NCBI GenBank assembly: GCA_033964015.1
Contig: CM066913.1
Span: forward strand, 10,782,953 to 10,846,952
Source: Scolanthus callimorphus
Lineage: Eukaryota > Cnidaria > Anthozoa > Actiniaria > Edwardsiidae
Direction: 5' to 3'
Length of the DNA: 64,000 bases
Position 1 is the stretch's first letter. Every line of letters begins with the position of its first letter. The notes beneath the pieces were generated by a model. That model made no database searches. It worked only from the letters and a program-made list of their open reading frames with translations, and was not told the origin of the DNA. Position numbers and translations under genes: made by a program. Of this stretch, positions 63,395-64,000 are shown in pieces.

Positions 63395-64000
63395 TTACGC
63401 TTGTGGTTCAGTCTTAGCCACACACTGCCAGATGGCGAACGGCACTTGCACGATAGGCAGCATGATCGTTGTTGTCTGTTTGCATTCATGCCCATCCATA
63501 CAGCCACACTTGTGCTTGTGCTAAACAATGAAAATGGACTCCGATTACATCGACTTATCTATGTAGCTCTATGGGTGTACAACGAAATTCGGAAAGGGCG
63601 CATATTTTGAACGGGAATTTGACAGATTTGAGAATTATGGAATCCGGAATCCACTTGTATGGAATCCGGAATCCAGTAGGTTAGAATCCGGAATCCAAGG
63701 GCTGGAATCCGGAATACAAGATCTGCTTGGATTACCTTACATGGGGCGATCGGTTCGTGCGCGAATCTCTCTGGCCGTCATTTTTACTTACCACAAAGAA
63801 GCACGATGAGTGCTTGATAAGCTTGAGACCGCATCGTTTGCCAAACATGCAACATTGATTCCATCCACAGTCAGATTCTTGGGTGCATTTCTAGTAAACG
63901 ACGGAAAACTGGTTAGATTATAAAATAGTTTCCTTTTTTTAAATGTTTTACTGCAGAAAAGCTAATTTGCATTTAAAAATCTATCCTTACCCCAAAATCA
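63395..64000 (-). CDS. Second ten-cysteine secreted protein, paralogue; 5' end beyond window
   Basis: Exons in gene order: 63991-64000 (partial, splice donor at 63990), 63792-63890, 63395-63520. The middle exon gives KCTQESDCGWNQCC ... C ... C, and the last gives HKHKCGCMDGHEC ... WQCVAKTEPQA-stop. Cysteine spacing C-x5-C-x4-CC-x5-C-x9-C-x7-C-x-C-x5-C ... C matches the gene at 61417-62909, and both introns fall at equivalent phase-0 positions. The signal-peptide exon is cut by the right edge; its last bases read ATTTTGGG before GTAAGG. The two genes are convergent and about 0.5 kb apart, indicating an inverted local duplication. Confidence 0.78.
63631..63722. repeat. Short tandem repeat GGAATCCGGAATCCA
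   Basis: About four copies of TGGAATCCGGAATCC with variable spacers, in the last intron of the minus-strand ten-cysteine gene. Confidence 0.85.

Overview
This window is nuclear DNA of an intron-rich, non-bilaterian-like animal. The likeliest source is an anthozoan cnidarian such as a sea anemone; this is inferred from human-like intron positions in conserved genes, a tandem cluster of secreted Cu/Zn superoxide dismutases and a dense load of small palindromic DNA transposons. The species cannot be proved from the sequence alone. Exon models below were built by hand from splice sites and reading-frame continuity.

Layout. 1-2960 is repeat: a 1.45 kb fold-back element, a retroposon tail and a 19-bp minisatellite. 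3298-5844 (minus) encodes an RNA polymerase I subunit POLR1G/RPA34-like protein, head to head with ALG12 (6208-10416, plus), the ER mannosyltransferase of N-glycan precursor synthesis. 10417-15585 is repeat-rich and gene-poor. 15586-26625 (minus) is a complete 23-exon DNM1L/DRP1 mitochondrial fission dynamin of 746 codons, with several minisatellites and MITEs in its introns. 26626-30255 is MITE-rich intergenic DNA.

30256-46570 holds three tandem plus-strand genes for secreted Cu/Zn superoxide dismutases (called SODa, SODb, SODc here), with a minus-strand alpha-tubulin gene (34023-37903) between SODa and SODb. SODa is intact. SODb and SODc carry one-base reading-frame breaks. 48018-48659 is a single-exon ankyrin protein. 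48913-52215 looks like a large terminal-inverted-repeat transposon with smaller palindromes nested in it. 52909-55059 is a BTB-BACK-Kelch gene with one frame break. 55740-59263 (minus) is a seven-exon coiled-coil protein I cannot name. 59649-60340 is a DIRS-like retrotransposon relic. The right edge has a convergent pair of small secreted ten-cysteine proteins with prokineticin/colipase-like spacing (61417-62909 plus; 63395-64000 minus, cut by the window edge).

The housekeeping genes (POLR1G, ALG12, DNM1L, TUBA) act in separate pathways and their adjacency is probably incidental. The related groups are the SOD trio and the ten-cysteine pair, both local duplications of secreted proteins. Seven single-base losses in otherwise conserved exons all lie between about 34 and 57 kb, while about 5 kb of conserved coding sequence outside that interval is intact. 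This points to residual assembly indels in that stretch, or to a real cluster of decaying genes; it must be settled before SODb, SODc, the tubulin tail and the Kelch gene are interpreted.
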